Positions 15,853-25,651 of a DNA stretch of 64,000 nt are shown here, piece by piece. How positions within the stretch are numbered: position 1 is the first letter of the stretch; each line of letters begins with the position of its first letter. The notes below the pieces were generated by a model. That model ran no database searches, was not told the origin of the DNA, and saw nothing but the letters and a program-made list of their open reading frames with translations. Both the position numbers and the translations under genes were made by a program. The DNA is from Mogibacterium diversum_A (GTDB taxonomy: Bacteria; Bacillota; Clostridia; Peptostreptococcales; Anaerovoracaceae), in NCBI RefSeq assembly GCF_938028775.1, contig NZ_CALIZG010000008.1:62001-126000 (forward strand). The letters are read 5' to 3'.

Positions 15853-17022
15853 TTACTTTGAAATTTTCTGTCCGTGGAACTGATAATAGGTAGTCTGAAG
15901 TCTTCCGTTATATAGCTTACGTCTTCTATCAGCTTTTCTATCAAATATCTTCTCAACTTCTCGGTCAGTCGTAATCATGAAGAGAGACCACGTAGGATCT
16001 TTTTCAAGAATCTCTTTTAATCGCGCATAAATTTTATGAATCGCATCCTTATCGCCGATTCTCTCACCATACGGAGGATTTGTAATGATGATTCCGTTTG
16101 ATTCATCTGCTCTGAATTTGCGCATGTCCATGCGGCTGAATGATATATCTTCTTCGACACCTGCTTCCATAGCATTGGCCATAGCTGCAGCAATCGCTTT
16201 TCCGTTTATATCAAATCCTTTTATTATTACTTCGCTATCGTAATCAACAGCGTTATATGCAGCCTGACGTTCTTCATTCCACAGTTCCTCTGGGATGAAG
16301 TCCCATGCCATCGCAGTGAACTTGCGGTTAAGACCTGGTGCGATATTTCTAGCCATCATTGCTGCCTCGATTAGAATCGTTCCAGATCCACAGCATGGAT
16401 CTACAAGAATCCGTGCCACATGGTCAGGATTATCCTTATCTCTACGCATCACGCCTTCCTTCCAGAAGCTAAGCCTTACAAGCGCTGCTGCTAGTGTCTC
16501 TTTCATAGGTGCTGCAACATCTACTGCCCTATAACCACGTTTATGAAGTCCTGCTCCCGATGTATCGAGAAGCAACGTGACGTGGTTCTTGAGTATAGAA
16601 AATCTGATGCGATAATTTGCACCTGCTTCATCAAAGTGATTTTGCACATAGAAATCAGAAAGCCTTGAAACTATCGCTTTCTTGATTATGCTTTGGCACG
16701 ATGGAACACTGTGAAGCGTGGATTTTACTGATGTTCCTACAACAGGAAATGCAGCATCAACTGTGAGATAATCCTCCCAGCCGATTGCCCGAACCTGCTG
16801 GAATAATTCTTCAAAGGTTTCAGCCTTGAACTCAGCAACCTTAATATAAACTCTATCAGCCGTCCTAAGCCACATATTGGTGTGAACAATGGCTCTCTCA
16901 TCACCGATAAAAGTTACCTTCCCATCTTCGACCTTTACCACACTGTATCCAAGATCCTGCAGCTCCATCTTTACTACCGCTTCAAGTCCAAATGTCGCTG
17001 TTGCAATTAATTCATACTTCAT
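15853..17022 (-). CDS. THUMP-domain 23S rRNA methyltransferase (RlmL/YpsC-like)
   Basis: This 389-aa class I SAM-dependent methyltransferase has an N-terminal THUMP RNA-binding domain (about 45-155) and a catalytic domain with DPCCGSGTILIEAAMMA (SAM site) and the N6-/N2-purine type motif NPPYGER. It matches the short RlmL-like proteins of Firmicutes (YpsC), presumed N2-guanine methylases of 23S rRNA. The ATG overlaps the stop of the upstream phosphate transporter as ATGA, so the two are coupled. Confidence 0.88.
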   Translation of the reverse strand: MKYELIATATFGLEAVVKMELQDLGYSVVKVEDGKVTFIGDERAIVHTNMWLRTADRVYIKVAEFKAETFEELFQQVRAIGWEDYLTVDAAFPVVGTSVKSTLHSVPSCQSIIKKAIVSRLSDFYVQNHFDEAGANYRIRFSILKNHVTLLLDTSGAGLHKRGYRAVDVAAPMKETLAAALVRLSFWKEGVMRRDKDNPDHVARILVDPCCGSGTILIEAAMMARNIAPGLNRKFTAMAWDFIPEELWNEERQAAYNAVDYDSEVIIKGFDINGKAIAAAMANAMEAGVEEDISFSRMDMRKFRADESNGIIITNPPYGERIGDKDAIHKIYARLKEILEKDPTWSLFMITTDREVEKIFDRKADRRRKLYNGRLQTTYYQFHGQKISK

Positions 17023-18764
17023 ATACTATACTTTCTCGAAAACTCGTCATAGAGTTCGGTGAATTCAACGTTATCCTTATCTTTAAAATCCTTAACAAAC
17101 TGATGCATGTGCAGGTTATTTCGCTTGAGCTCAATCTCGGCTGCTGCAATATTCGAGCAGTGGTCGGAGACCCTTTCGATGTCCGCCAGTATATCATTTA
17201 AGATAAAACCTAGCTCAATAGTGCAAACACCATTTTTAAGGCGCGCTATGTGGTTAGCCTTAATATGTTCGACGATGTCATCAATCAACTCTTCTAGCGG
17301 TTCTACCTTGAGAGCTGTCTTAGCATCCATCTCCAATATGGCTTTGCCTGCTAGTGTCAGTACCTCGCTGACAGCAGCGCTTAATATATCAAGTTCTCTT
17401 CTAGCTTCTCCAGAGAATGATAGCCCCTTATCATGTAGTTCATATATACTCTCAGCGATATTTAGCGAATGATCACCAATTCTCTCTGCATCGGTAATAC
17501 TGTGAAGCATCATCGACACATTTGCCGAATCCCTTTCTGAAAGCTCGACTTTAGCAAGGCTTACGTTAAATGAACCAAGCTGGTCTTCGTAGTAATCTAA
17601 GAGTTTCTCATCGCTCTTAATCTTCTCAAACAACTCATCACTATATCCGTTCGAGAGCGTAATCGCATCTCTAAAGTTCTGAAATGCAATCTCAACCATC
17701 TCGTTGGTCTTAGCTCTAGCCTCTTCAACAGCAATGGATGGCGTAAAAAGGAGTCTCTTATCAAGGAAAACTTCCATTTCATCATCTTCTTCGCCGCCTA
17801 CGAATTTATGGCTGATAGGAACGAGTTTCTCAGCAAACGGAAATATAATAACCGTTGTGAATATATTGAACAATGAGTGAATAATTGCGATATCTACAGG
17901 CGTTACAGCTTTATTTATGAATCCGAAGTTTATCAGATAATGGCCGATGCTAAATGCAACCATGAATATAATCGTTCCGATTATATTAAATGCAATGTGA
18001 ACTACTGCAACACGCTTTGCATTCTTACTTACACCGATACTTGAAATTACTGAAGTTACACAAGTTCCAATATTTTGTCCCATGATAATAGGAATAACCA
18101 TTCCGTAAGTTAAACCACTAGTCATGGATAAGGCCTGCAAAATTCCTACCGAAGCAGATGAACTCTGGATTACGGCGGTAACTAATATACCCGCGAGTAT
18201 TCCAAATACCGGGTTATTAAAAGCAGTTAGAACCTTTGCAAACTCCGGCATATCCTTGAGAGGTTCCATCGATGAGCTCATGAAGTTCATGCCGTACATA
18301 AGAACCGCAAAGCCCAGCATTACCGAGCCTGCATCCTTACGCTTATCTGACTTACTAGCCATCATCATAAGAACACCGATTAAAGCGATTATTGGCGAGA
18401 AAGCCTCTGGTTTAAGGAGCTTCAAAAATATATTGTTGCTGCTAATACCCACCAAACTGAGCAACCAGGCTGTAACAGTAGTACCTATATTGGTACCCAT
18501 GATTACACCAACTGACTGCTCAAGTGTCATAATGCTAGAGTTAACAAGCCCTACTAGCATAACAGTAACTGCCGAAGAACTTTGAATAATAGCCGTTACA
18601 CCGAGTCCGAGCAAGAGAGATTTAAACTTATTTGAAGTCATTGACCTCAAAATGCCCTCGAGTTTACCGCCCGCAAGTTTCTCTAGCCCTTGTGACATGA
18701 CTGACATCCCATATAGAAACAGCGCCAGTCCTCCGAGCAGATTGATTATCGAAAAAATATCCAT
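17019..18764 (-). CDS. Na/Pi cotransporter family protein with PhoU-like domain
   Basis: The 581-aa protein has eight or more membrane segments in residues 1-320 with the duplicated transport motif QSSSA (in AIIQSSSAVTVMLVG and AVIQSSSASVGIL), typical of NptA/YjbB sodium-phosphate cotransporters. Residues ~340-560 form a helical PhoU-like domain (for example LHSITDAERIGDHSLNIAESI), a common fusion in Firmicutes. It probably imports or exports phosphate with sodium. GGAG sits 8 bases before the ATG. The 236-base upstream gap holds the buk terminator and no gene. Confidence 0.92.
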   Translation of the reverse strand: MDIFSIINLLGGLALFLYGMSVMSQGLEKLAGGKLEGILRSMTSNKFKSLLLGLGVTAIIQSSSAVTVMLVGLVNSSIMTLEQSVGVIMGTNIGTTVTAWLLSLVGISSNNIFLKLLKPEAFSPIIALIGVLMMMASKSDKRKDAGSVMLGFAVLMYGMNFMSSSMEPLKDMPEFAKVLTAFNNPVFGILAGILVTAVIQSSSASVGILQALSMTSGLTYGMVIPIIMGQNIGTCVTSVISSIGVSKNAKRVAVVHIAFNIIGTIIFMVAFSIGHYLINFGFINKAVTPVDIAIIHSLFNIFTTVIIFPFAEKLVPISHKFVGGEEDDEMEVFLDKRLLFTPSIAVEEARAKTNEMVEIAFQNFRDAITLSNGYSDELFEKIKSDEKLLDYYEDQLGSFNVSLAKVELSERDSANVSMMLHSITDAERIGDHSLNIAESIYELHDKGLSFSGEARRELDILSAAVSEVLTLAGKAILEMDAKTALKVEPLEELIDDIVEHIKANHIARLKNGVCTIELGFILNDILADIERVSDHCSNIAAAEIELKRNNLHMHQFVKDFKDKDNVEFTELYDEFSRKYSI

Positions 18765-18946
18765 AAATTAATCTCCAATTAATACCCATGTTATTACGCA
18801 CATATGTCTTAATATTTTATCATATTGCTAGTGTGTCCGCTTTGTTTTTGATGGATAATTTCGATACTTTTTGGTTTGTTTTTGTACTATATATATTTAT
18901 TTACTTGTTTATGCCTAGTCAAAAACTAATATATTTATTGGATTTT

Positions 18947-18969
18947 AAAAGCGCAGCATAAAGCTGCGC
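18947..18969 (-). terminator. terminator of the Stickland/butyrate kinase operon
   Basis: GCGCAGC (18951-18957) and GCTGCGC (18963-18969) form a perfect hairpin, followed on the minus strand by TTTTAAAA. It lies 31 bases past the butyrate kinase stop. Confidence 0.82.
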
Positions 18970-19000
18970 ATTCAAGAAGAAAAATTAAAAAGGTTTATAT

Positions 19001-20131
19001 CTATAAATGATATTTTAATGAATGAAAACCTCGGAAAACTGGCACCCCAGTATACGTGAGTACGGCTACCTGATCAGTCATAGCCTGATATGCACCGGAT
19101 GCGAGAGCCGCAATTTCCCACTCCCCTGGCATCACCCACGTTTCCGAGATCCAGTCTACGTATTTCTCTAAATTCCTTACTATGTATTCGCTTCTAGCAA
19201 GCCCACCTGTGATGAGGATTGCATCTACATCACCTTTGAGTACGCATGCGCATTCGCCCACAGCCTTTGCAAACTGATAAATCATCGCATCGAGGACAAG
19301 CTTTGCATATTCATCATTATCCTCTTCTATGCGTTTCATGATTTCCTGAACATCAGCAGTTCCTAGGTGACTGCTAAGCCCGCTATTTCTGACAATCAAA
19401 TCTTCAAGTTCTTCGTGCGTGTAGTCACCACTAAATGCAATGTCAATTATTTTCTTTGCCGGTATTGTACCAGCTCTAAGGGGTGTCATGGGACCATCGC
19501 CGATTAGATTGTCGTTGCTATCAATCATCCTGCCTTTACGGTGAGCTGTTATGGATACACCGCCACCAAGATGGCAGATGATGAAGTTTGACTCATTATA
19601 AGCTATACCTTTTTCCAAACAGTAGCGTCTTGCTACCTCCTTCTGGTTTAGGCAGTGGACATGACTATCTCTATAAATCCCTTTGATGCCTGTAACTCTC
19701 GCCAAATCCTGAAATTCGTCAGTATCTGGTGGATTTACGATATAAGCCTTTGCATCGTATTTATTGGCTAGCTGCCTTGCTATCTGGGAAGCGAGTAGAG
19801 CAGGGTGGTGTATTCCAGAGGCTGCGGTTTCACAATCGTATATTATTTTATCATTTATACAATATACACCGCTTGTTGAGGGGAGAAGCCCTCCTCCTCT
19901 GCCAACGAATGCATCTACCTCTTGTAGATTTACACCATTGCATGCGCACCTGTTTTCCACAAGTAGCTTTCTGTAGCTGAGCTGCTCCTGTATACTGCCA
20001 AACTGAGCGAGTTCATCTTTCCTATGATATATATTCTCGATAAATACCTTTTCGCAGTTGTGATAAAACCCGAATTTCGTCGATGTCGATCCAGGATTTA
20101 TAGCCACTATGTTATATATCTTTTTGTCCAT
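19001..20131 (-). CDS. buk: butyrate kinase
   Basis: Butyrate kinase converts butyryl phosphate (or branched acyl phosphates) and ADP to the acid and ATP. The ASKHA-fold phosphate motif NPGSTSTKFG is of the Buk rather than AckA kind (acetate kinases carry NxGSSSLK). GGGVSITAHRKGRM, DGPMTPLRAG and ILITGGLA are further family motifs. The ATG at 20131 follows AAAGGGGGATAGG; the longer frame has no site. At 376 aa it is slightly longer than usual. It is the last gene of the operon after etfA, separated by 73 bases containing a CAGGGG/CCCCTG inverted repeat (20160-20192) without T tract. No phosphotransbutyrylase is in the window. Confidence 0.93.
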   Translation of the reverse strand: MDKKIYNIVAINPGSTSTKFGFYHNCEKVFIENIYHRKDELAQFGSIQEQLSYRKLLVENRCACNGVNLQEVDAFVGRGGGLLPSTSGVYCINDKIIYDCETAASGIHHPALLASQIARQLANKYDAKAYIVNPPDTDEFQDLARVTGIKGIYRDSHVHCLNQKEVARRYCLEKGIAYNESNFIICHLGGGVSITAHRKGRMIDSNDNLIGDGPMTPLRAGTIPAKKIIDIAFSGDYTHEELEDLIVRNSGLSSHLGTADVQEIMKRIEEDNDEYAKLVLDAMIYQFAKAVGECACVLKGDVDAILITGGLARSEYIVRNLEKYVDWISETWVMPGEWEIAALASGAYQAMTDQVAVLTYTGVPVFRGFHSLKYHL

Positions 20132-20204
20132 CCTATCCCCCTTTGGCAGTTTTGAAGAACAGGGGAATGCAGTACGTGCCCGCACACCCCTGTACTTGCC
20201 TATA

Positions 20205-21320
20205 TTAAGCAGTTTCTTTCGCTGCTTTGATTGAGTCGATTAGCAGTGGAACAACTTTGAATAGGTCACCAGTAATTCCGTAATCTGCAATTTCGAAGAT
20301 TGGAGCTGTCTCATTCTTGTTAATTGCTATGATGCATTCAGAATCTTGCATTCCAGCCTTGTGCTGAATTGCTCCAGATATTCCTAATGCAACATATATT
20401 CTTGGGTGAACAGTCTTGCCTGTCTGTCCTACCTGATGATCAGCACTAATCCATCCGGCATCTACGCAGGCTCTCGATGAACCTACTACGCCGCCGAGCA
20501 GTTCCGCCAGTTCAGTTGCAAGAGCAATTCCGCCCTCAACATCTTTTGCAATTCCTCTACCTACAGATACGATTACATCAGCACCGATTAGATCCACCAT
20601 TTTCTTGGCAGCCTTAACGATATCTAGTACTTCTGTCTCAATATCTGCAGCCACAAGTTCAAAGTCTGGATGCATAATCTCTACATTTGCAGCTCCAGCT
20701 TCGTCGTATTGTCTCTTCTGCATTACACCCGGTCTTACAGTTGCCATCGCTGGTCTGAACCTTGGGCAAACGATGGTAGCCATAAGGTGTCCACCGAATG
20801 CAGGACGAGTCATCTTGAGGTTGGTGTTTACATCAAAGAGTTTAGTATCAAACTTCATGTTGTCTACATCGAGGGATGATCCTGAGCGTAGGAAGTTAAT
20901 GTATCCATCGAGATCTATATCAAGGTGTGTACAGTCTGCACAGAGTCCTGTATGAAGTCTTGCTGCGCATCTAGGTGCAAGATCTCTGCCGATGTTAGAT
21001 GCTCCAAATAGCATTACCTCAGGTCTAAACTCCTGCACTGCTTCACTGATAACCTTAGTATATCCGTCTGTAGTATAATTTTTTAGCAGTGGGCTGTTAT
21101 ATACGTATACACCATCTGCACCGTAGCCGCCGAGTTCAGAAGCTAGAGCATCTACGTCATCTCCGAGAAGTATTCCGTATAGATTGCATCCTAGCTCATC
21201 CGCTAGCTTTCTTCCCTCGGATATAAGCTCAAATGTTGTTGGCATCATCTTGCCTTGGCGCTGTTCGCAGAATACCCATACATTCTTGAAAGCGTCGATT
21301 TGTGAACTATCGTAAGCCAT
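20205..21320 (-). CDS. etfA: electron transfer flavoprotein alpha subunit
   Basis: EtfA carries the FAD that exchanges electrons with acyl-CoA dehydrogenase. The C-terminal FAD domain is clear: SRACVDAGWISADHQVGQTGKTV and LGISGAIQHKAGMQDSECIIAIN. The N-terminal adenine-fold domain is residues 1-200. At 371 aa it is longer than mitochondrial EtfA and similar to ETFs of anaerobic acyl-CoA dehydrogenase complexes. It follows etfB by 15 bases with AAAGGAG before the ATG. Confidence 0.95.
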   Translation of the reverse strand: MAYDSSQIDAFKNVWVFCEQRQGKMMPTTFELISEGRKLADELGCNLYGILLGDDVDALASELGGYGADGVYVYNSPLLKNYTTDGYTKVISEAVQEFRPEVMLFGASNIGRDLAPRCAARLHTGLCADCTHLDIDLDGYINFLRSGSSLDVDNMKFDTKLFDVNTNLKMTRPAFGGHLMATIVCPRFRPAMATVRPGVMQKRQYDEAGAANVEIMHPDFELVAADIETEVLDIVKAAKKMVDLIGADVIVSVGRGIAKDVEGGIALATELAELLGGVVGSSRACVDAGWISADHQVGQTGKTVHPRIYVALGISGAIQHKAGMQDSECIIAINKNETAPIFEIADYGITGDLFKVVPLLIDSIKAAKETA

Positions 21321-21335
21321 GTTGAATTCTCCTTT

Positions 21336-22136
21336 CTATATGATGTGCTTGCCTGTCAGAATCGATACAAGCTCATCAGTGGTATTCTTGTCTGAACCTT
21401 CTAGCATCATGCCGCCACCCTTAACTGGAGGTGTAAACGACTTATAGATATTGGTTGGAGAACCCTTTAGTCCAATGGTAGTCTTATCGATAAGTGGATG
21501 ATTCTCAAGTGCTGCAAAATCCATTATCTTAAGTGGCATATCCCAGCACTTTTCAGTTCCGATTACGCTCATATATCTAGGTGTATTGAGCTCCTTGATG
21601 CAAGTAATCATACAAGGCGTTGGAACCTTTACGAGCATATATCCGTCTTCGAGCATTCTCTTGATGATAAGGGCCTCGCCTTCCTTAGCAACTTCACCGG
21701 CATATGTAACCTGTGGTAGGTGAAGCTTTTCAGCGATCTGAGGTCCTACCTGAGCAGTGTCACCATCGATAGCCTGACGGCCAGCGATTATTATGTCATC
21801 CTCTTCGATTCCATAAGTATCTATTGCCGCTGCAAGAATCTGCGAAGTGGCATATGTATCTGATCCTCCGAATTCACGAGCAGATACTAGTACTGTCTCA
21901 TCTACGCCCATTGCCATTAGTTCTCTTAGCATTCCTTCAGCTGGCATAGGCCCCATCGTGAAAGCTACTACCTTGTATCCAAACTCTTCCTTTAGAGTGA
22001 GAGCTTGCTCTACAGCATTTAGGTCATCTGGATTGATGATAGTCTGCATCGAAGCGCGGTTAAGTGTTCCATCCTCGTTTACTGCAACCTTGCCGGAGGT
22101 ATCAGGAACCTGTTTTACTGTTACAAAAATTTTCAT
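21336..22136 (-). CDS. etfB: electron transfer flavoprotein beta subunit
   Basis: EtfB pairs with EtfA. It shows the beta-subunit motif VKQVPDTSGKV at the N-terminus, NPDDLNAVEQAL, and GRQAIDGDTAQVGPQIAE, a sequence typical of ETFs from anaerobes in which EtfB binds a second FAD and may take part in electron bifurcation. That role here is an inference. The gene lies 15 bases after the acyl-CoA dehydrogenase and 15 before etfA, an arrangement that matches acd-etfBA units. Confidence 0.95.
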   Translation of the reverse strand: MKIFVTVKQVPDTSGKVAVNEDGTLNRASMQTIINPDDLNAVEQALTLKEEFGYKVVAFTMGPMPAEGMLRELMAMGVDETVLVSAREFGGSDTYATSQILAAAIDTYGIEEDDIIIAGRQAIDGDTAQVGPQIAEKLHLPQVTYAGEVAKEGEALIIKRMLEDGYMLVKVPTPCMITCIKELNTPRYMSVIGTEKCWDMPLKIMDFAALENHPLIDKTTIGLKGSPTNIYKSFTPPVKGGGMMLEGSDKNTTDELVSILTGKHII

Positions 22137-22151
22137 TTATTCCTTCCTCCT

Positions 22152-23294
22152 CTACTTAAGCAAATTATTTGCGATTACAACTTCCTGAATCTGGCTGGTT
22201 CCTTCAAATATGCTCATAATACGAGCATCTCTATAAAGTCTCTCTACTCTATATTCCTTGATATAGCCATATCCACCATGAATCTGTACAGCTTTGTAAG
22301 CGCAGCGGTTTGCAGCTTCTGCAGCGAAGTACTTAGCGATAGAGCAAGCCATTCCTGCCTGAGGAGAATTTTGGTCCTTGAGCGTAGCTGCGTGATATGT
22401 TAGCTGTCTTGCAGCCTCAACATCAGCCTGCATCTCAGCGATCATGAAGCTCACGCCCTGGAAATCTGCGATTCTGCGGCCAAATTGCTTACGCTCCTTA
22501 GCGTACTTTACAGCTTCGTCTAGGCATCCCTGAGCTACGCCTACCGACATAGCCGCTACTCCAAGTCTACCTCCGTCAAGTGTCTTCATAGCATACTGGA
22601 AGCCTTTATTGAGAGGCCCGATAAGATTAGCCTTTGGCACTCTTACATCTTCAAATACAACGTCAGAAGTTGGATATCCATTGATTCCCATCTTCTTCTC
22701 AGGTGCTCCAAGCGATACGCCGTCTGCGTGCATATCTACGATGAACATCGAGATTCCGCGAGAACCCTTTTGAGATAGGTCTGTCTTTGCATAGATGATA
22801 ATCCAGTCAGCCATAGGTGCACCAGATATGAAGCACTTACGACCATTGATGATAAAGTCATCACCATCTGGAATTGCTGTTGTAGTAGTTCCACCTGCAT
22901 CTGACCCTGCGCCAGGTTCAGTGAGTCCGAACACGAGAATTTTCTCACCGCTTGCAACCTGCGGTAGATATTCCTTTTTCTGAGACTCGCTTCCCGCGAG
23001 CAGAAGAGGTCCTCCGCCGAGCGAATTTGATGTATTTGCATATATTGCAAGAACTGCATCCTGGCGAGCGAACTCTTCATCCATGAGTACGTATGTTAAG
23101 CTATCAGCTCCAGCTCCGCCGTACTCCTCAGGAATCTTCACTCCCATAAATCCATAACGGGCCATTTTCTTGTGCATATCCCAGTTAAATTCACCCGTTT
23201 CATCTAATTCATCCTGAAGTTCCTTGGTGAATTCTGTCTCTGCAAACTCGCGGAACAGTTTCTGCTGAAGTGCATGCTTTCGATCTAAAATCAT
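22152..23294 (-). CDS. acyl-CoA dehydrogenase of the reductive amino-acid pathway
   Basis: This 380-aa flavoenzyme would reduce the enoyl-CoA made by the dehydratase to the saturated acyl-CoA, with EtfAB as partner (AcdA/AcdB role). Motifs: FGLTEPGAGSDAGG (FAD/substrate), YGYIKEYRVERLYRDARIMSIFEGTSQIQ with E364 as the catalytic base position of short-chain enzymes. The substrate chain (isocaproyl-, aryl-propionyl- or butyryl-type) cannot be read from the sequence. It sits between the hydroxyacid dehydrogenase and etfB with a strong AGGAGG site. Confidence 0.92.
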   Translation of the reverse strand: MILDRKHALQQKLFREFAETEFTKELQDELDETGEFNWDMHKKMARYGFMGVKIPEEYGGAGADSLTYVLMDEEFARQDAVLAIYANTSNSLGGGPLLLAGSESQKKEYLPQVASGEKILVFGLTEPGAGSDAGGTTTTAIPDGDDFIINGRKCFISGAPMADWIIIYAKTDLSQKGSRGISMFIVDMHADGVSLGAPEKKMGINGYPTSDVVFEDVRVPKANLIGPLNKGFQYAMKTLDGGRLGVAAMSVGVAQGCLDEAVKYAKERKQFGRRIADFQGVSFMIAEMQADVEAARQLTYHAATLKDQNSPQAGMACSIAKYFAAEAANRCAYKAVQIHGGYGYIKEYRVERLYRDARIMSIFEGTSQIQEVVIANNLLK

Positions 23295-23306
23295 TTACTT
23301 ACCTCC

Positions 23307-24308
23307 TTAGCATGGTATTTCATGAGATGACTTACCTTCTGTCAAAATCTCATAGATGCTGTCAACTCCACATGCTGCCATAGATTCAGCTGCCTCTTCA
23401 GTGAAGAATGCCATGTGTGGTGTGTGATATACGTTTACGAATGAACGCAGATATTTAAGCTTAAAGTAAGGCATTCCTTCAGTTCTGATAATGTCTGTGC
23501 TATGTGGAATGTGGATAATGCCAGTCTCTCCTGGAAATGCATCACAGAAGAGTGCACCGATTTTTTCACTTTCAATACCCTCGATAATAGCATCTACATC
23601 GAGTAGTTCACCTCTTGCATTGTTGATGATGATTACTCCATCCTTCATCTTTGCCACAGCCTCTTTGTCAATCATGCCGGTTGTAGCTGGTAGTAGTGGC
23701 ATATGGATTGTTATTACGTCGCATTCTTTGTATATGGTATCCATATCAACGTAGGTTGCATATTCCTTAACTTCGTCATCCTGAATTACGTCATATGCTA
23801 GGATTTTGCAGCCAAATCCACTTAGAATCTTGATTACGGTTTTACCAATCTTTCCTGCGCCGAGCACTCCCACTGTGAGAGATCTAAGCTCTCTACCCAT
23901 CTTGCCTTTTAGTGTAAAGTCGTTGTCATTTGTGTTATATAGCGCTTTCTTCTGGTGACGCATGCACATCAGTATCGCCATTACAGAGTATTCCGCAACT
24001 CCATTTGGAGCATATGTACCGTTGCAAAGCTTAAATCCAAGCTTCTTAGCATACTCAACATTCATGTGATTGTATCCTACGCAGCGTGATGCTAGTACCT
24101 TAACACCCATCTTCTTTAGTTCATCAAGCACCTCGTTAGAATATGTGCTCTGCCCTAGAGTAGTAATTCCATCACTTCCTTCAGCAAGGTTAACTGTAGT
24201 ATCGTCAAGATTTGCTCTTGTAATAACCACGTCTATACCGTACTTCTCACATAGATTTCTGATGACAGGCTCTTCATCAGGTCTAACTTCATATGCAGTA
24301 ATTTTCAT
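23307..24308 (-). CDS. D-2-hydroxyacid dehydrogenase (LdhA/FldH-like)
   Basis: An NAD-dependent D-isomer 2-hydroxyacid dehydrogenase, 333 aa, that would reduce a 2-oxo acid (such as 2-oxoisocaproate or phenylpyruvate) to the (R)-2-hydroxy acid. NAD site: TVGVLGAGKIGKTV. Catalytic residues: Arg in NNARGELLD, Glu in the FPGETG segment, His in HTPHMAF. It corresponds to LdhA of the C. difficile leucine pathway or the aryl-lactate dehydrogenase of the fld pathway. Unlike the C. difficile layout, where ldhA heads the cluster, it lies after the CoA-transferase here. Confidence 0.9.
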   Translation of the reverse strand: MKITAYEVRPDEEPVIRNLCEKYGIDVVITRANLDDTTVNLAEGSDGITTLGQSTYSNEVLDELKKMGVKVLASRCVGYNHMNVEYAKKLGFKLCNGTYAPNGVAEYSVMAILMCMRHQKKALYNTNDNDFTLKGKMGRELRSLTVGVLGAGKIGKTVIKILSGFGCKILAYDVIQDDEVKEYATYVDMDTIYKECDVITIHMPLLPATTGMIDKEAVAKMKDGVIIINNARGELLDVDAIIEGIESEKIGALFCDAFPGETGIIHIPHSTDIIRTEGMPYFKLKYLRSFVNVYHTPHMAFFTEEAAESMAACGVDSIYEILTEGKSSHEIPC

Positions 24309-24374
24309 ACCATTTCTCCTTTGTAAATCACTTTTCTTGTGTCAAACCTATGCATTTTCCCTGTATATTTTTAA

Positions 24375-25613
24375 TTAGTCCCTAAGTGCTGGATCCATAT
24401 CGATTACAGCACCACTCTTTATTAACTCATCTATAGCTTCGGCAGAGTACCCAAGTTCACCGAGAATATCCTTTGTTTGCTCTCCAAGATAAGGCCCTCT
24501 CTCATATGGAGGAAGTCCCATCTGGTCGAATAAAACTGGAGGTCTTACGAGTGTACGCTTGTTTCCGTTGCTATAAGACATCTCATAGAAGCAATCCGAT
24601 GCCCATGCCTGCTTATCTTCTAGGAGGCTGTCCCACTCCTGTGCAATTGCGTATGGCAAATCATTTGCATCCAGCAGCTTGCACCATTCGTCGCAAGTCT
24701 TTTTCTTAAACTCTGCAGTTATCCACGCTGAGAACTCTTCACGATTAGGAATTAGATTCTTCTGTGGATAATATCTAGCATCGTCAGCAAGTTCTGGATA
24801 GCCCATAGCGTTCATCAGTATTGGATAATGTCTATCGTACTGAGGCATTGCTATCTGTAGCCATTGACCATCAGCTGTCTCATAGCAGAGCACAAGCGGA
24901 TTACCTAGCTTCCACCTCTCCATAGGGTACTGAGTGCTATCTGCTCCGTACTGGCTTGCCTGTAGCATCAGTGAGATATCCCATATTGCGCTGTGGAATA
25001 GAGATACCACTACGTGATCGCCTTCACCAGTCATCTTAGCCTTGAATAGTGCTGCGAGAACTCCGGCTGCTAGGTTCATGGCAACCTGGTGGTCTCCGAA
25101 GCCCTGAACTGTTAGCATTGGCAGGCTGTTTTTGTCACGAAGAGATCCTAAGATGCCGCCTCTTGCGTAAAATGCAGTAAAGTCGAATCCTGGGAGATCC
25201 TTATCAGGACCTTTTTCTCCGTATCCTGATACATATCCGTACACTAGCTTAGGGTATTTCTCATGCAGAGTCTCCCAATCTAACCCCGCTCTCTTTAGAG
25301 GTGACTGACGCCAGTTGCAGATAAATACGTCCGCAGTTGTCAAAAGCTTCTCTAAAGCCTCTCTTCCCTCTTCAGACTTTGTGTTGAGCGAGATACAAGT
25401 CTTTCCTGCGTTCTCAAGATCGTAGGATGTGTTCTCCTTCTGGTCTAAAGGTCTTCCTTCATTAACCGCAGTATAACGTAGTGGATCTCCCATAGGTGGC
25501 TCAACCTTTATAACTTCAGCTCCTAGGTCAGCTAGAAATCTTGCTGTACAAGGTGCTGCGATAAATGTTGCCATCTCAACAACTCTGATTCCCTCAAGTG
25601 GTCTATTTCCCAT
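24375..25613 (-). CDS. family III CoA-transferase (HadA/FldA-like)
   Basis: A class III (CaiB/BaiF) CoA-transferase, 412 aa, expected to move CoA onto the 2-hydroxy acid from a pathway acyl-CoA. The N-terminus EGIRVVEMATFIAAPCTARFLADLGAEVIKVEPPMGD (shown only as its motif EMATFIAAP) is diagnostic, and the catalytic aspartate is probably D144 in GFDFTAFYARGG. C-terminal PPYERGPYLGEQTKDIL is also typical. AAGGAGG precedes the ATG. Placed directly after the dehydratase subunits, it fits HadA/FldA in function. Confidence 0.91.
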   Translation of the reverse strand: MGNRPLEGIRVVEMATFIAAPCTARFLADLGAEVIKVEPPMGDPLRYTAVNEGRPLDQKENTSYDLENAGKTCISLNTKSEEGREALEKLLTTADVFICNWRQSPLKRAGLDWETLHEKYPKLVYGYVSGYGEKGPDKDLPGFDFTAFYARGGILGSLRDKNSLPMLTVQGFGDHQVAMNLAAGVLAALFKAKMTGEGDHVVVSLFHSAIWDISLMLQASQYGADSTQYPMERWKLGNPLVLCYETADGQWLQIAMPQYDRHYPILMNAMGYPELADDARYYPQKNLIPNREEFSAWITAEFKKKTCDEWCKLLDANDLPYAIAQEWDSLLEDKQAWASDCFYEMSYSNGNKRTLVRPPVLFDQMGLPPYERGPYLGEQTKDILGELGYSAEAIDELIKSGAVIDMDPALRD

Positions 25614-25651
25614 TTTATCCTCCTTGAATTTATCTATATGCTTGATGCGTT

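Noticed and set aside
20160..20192. Terminator between etfA and buk
   Set aside because: The CAGGGG/CCCCTG stem has no T tract and buk lacks a clear promoter, so read-through is more likely; kept only as a note on buk.
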